Origin: an uncultured Algibacter sp.
GTDB lineage: Bacteria; Bacteroidota; Bacteroidia; Flavobacteriales; Flavobacteriaceae
DNA length: 32,240 bases
Assembly (NCBI GenBank): GCA_938003745.1
Contig: CALKXS010000109.1
Coordinates: 1 to 32,240 of the forward strand
Reading direction: 5' to 3'
Position numbers and translations under genes: made by a program
Shown: in pieces, positions 31,372 to 32,240 of the stretch
How positions within the stretch are numbered: the first letter of the stretch is position 1
Layout of the letters: every line of letters starts with the position of its first letter
The notes under the pieces: generated by a model
Databases searched by the model: none
Seen by the model: the letters and a program-made list of their open reading frames with translations, nothing else
What the model was told of the DNA's origin: nothing

Positions 31372-32240
31372 GATATGAATTTATTTTATCAAATAAAGAT
31401 TATTTCCCTGTCGGGAGGAGGTAAAATGCATGGAAGTAAGTAATAGTGCACTTTATAATTGGCTAAAAACAAAAGACATAAGTAGAGAAAAGGAGAGTTT
31501 AAAACATTTAAAAAATAGAATTACTGCTATTTTTAAACAGAGTAATCATATTTATGGTAGTCGACGTATCCAAAATCTCTCGAAAGGGAAAATATTTATT
31601 ATAATCATTCTTACATATCGTTTTTAATGAAGAAATTAAGTTTGAAAAGTGTATCGAAAAAAAGTATGTAATTACTACAGATTCAAATCATTCCTATTAG
31701 ATTCCTAAAAATATTTTAAATAGAGAGTTTATAAGTATTCAATTAGCAGAAAAATGGGTTTCTGATATTATCTATATACGAATGGGTAAGAAATGGTATT
31801 ACTTTACTATGGTTTTAGATTTGGCAGATGGAAAATTAATTGCTTGGACTTTAAGCGATGATATGACTACTGAAAATACGATTTATAAAACATGGTTATT
31901 AGCAAAGAAAAGAAGGGCGATTACAGAACATCATATTTTTTCATTCAGATAGAGGAGTTCAATACGTATCCACTACAATGAAAAACTTATTAGGAAACAA
32001 TTTAAAGGTAACCCAATCTATGAGTAGAAAAGGGAATTCTTGGGATAATGCAGTAGCGGAATCTTTCTTTAAAACTCTAAAATATGAATGTGTTTACAGA
32101 TATAAGTTCAAATCATTTTTTGACGCTCATTATATAATTAATCACTATATAAAATGGTATAACACCAAAAGATTACATTCTGCTTTAGAGTATAAAACTC
32201 CTTTAGAAATAGAACAAGAATATTTAAATATTAAAAATAA
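31369..32240 (+). pseudogene. IS3-family transposase OrfB (DDE), frameshifted, running off the window
   Basis: It begins RYEFILSNKDYFPVGRR in one frame, shifts to MEVSNSALYNWLKTKDISRE, then RITAIFKQSNHIYGSRRIQ. After another break it gives the DDE catalytic core: EKWVSDIIYIRMGKKWYYFT (first Asp), HSDRGVQYVST (second Asp, in a shifted frame) and NAVAESFFKTLK (Glu), ending HSALEYKTPLEIEQEYLNIK. At least three frame changes make it non-functional. The stop codon and right end lie beyond the window edge. OrfA and OrfB overlap slightly, as expected for IS3. Confidence 0.85.

Overview
This is AT-rich DNA from a member of the Bacteroidota, most likely family Flavobacteriaceae. Three things support this: repeated -7 promoter boxes of the Bacteroidota form TAnnTTTG, the gene order cinA-rpmB-rpmG-DUF4295-ftsY, and Bacteroidota-type families (DUF6249-like, DUF4295, OMP_b-brl-type receptor, stand-alone YiiM-like MOSC protein). 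The family assignment rests on gene content and memory of synteny; no database search was possible.

Layout. 1-467: a terminator from an off-window gene and a possible small transcription unit. 468-1133: secreted D-Ala-D-Ala dipeptidase. 1181-2851: a wrecked regulatory locus (DUF6249-like gene, IS982-type transposase remnant, 3' half of an ECF sigma factor, anti-sigma-like membrane gene), all pseudogenes. 2903-6400: DEAD-box helicase, MOSC protein, a lipoprotein with a beta-sandwich-like domain and an FKBP lipoprotein. 6460-8720: WYL regulator, VOC/glyoxalase-like protein and an AraC regulator broken by one nonsense codon. 8826-13098: DUF983 protein, tRNA-dihydrouridine synthase, a frameshifted exported protein and a large B12-binding-type radical SAM protein. 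13099-14166: repeats and a decayed unknown gene. 14167-17295: htpG, with a sigma-54-like promoter, divergent from fabH. 17713-19690: a decayed TonB-type outer-membrane receptor. 19800-24849: CoA-binding protein, sodium/solute symporter, recR, GT2 glycosyltransferase and a 2-oxoacid dehydrogenase E2. 24885-28671: exported CxxC protein, DnaQ-like exonuclease, FAH-family protein, Hpt protein and cinA. 28750-30589: rpmB, rpmG, DUF4295 and ftsY. 30849-32240: nested remnants of an IS256 and an IS3 transposase.

How it works together. The intact genes are mostly housekeeping: translation and secretion (rpmB, rpmG, ftsY, dus), recombination and DNA metabolism (recR, exonuclease), protein folding (htpG, FKBP), fatty-acid initiation (fabH) and central metabolism (E2). 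Tight operons are FAH-Hpt-cinA (stops and starts touch), rpmB-rpmG-DUF4295 and recR-GT2. The accessory layer is heavily decayed: about ten broken genes lie among intact housekeeping genes, which suggests real gene decay linked to IS activity rather than uniformly poor sequence.

I do not see a convincing new multi-gene system. The most interesting signals are non-coding: three diverged copies of a roughly 70-90 bp structured repeat with GGGCGTTA/TAACGC ends, a 135-bp element with 23-bp inverted ends, a palindromic candidate operator on the WYL regulator's own promoter, and a sigma-54-like promoter on htpG. No tRNA, rRNA or CRISPR array was seen.
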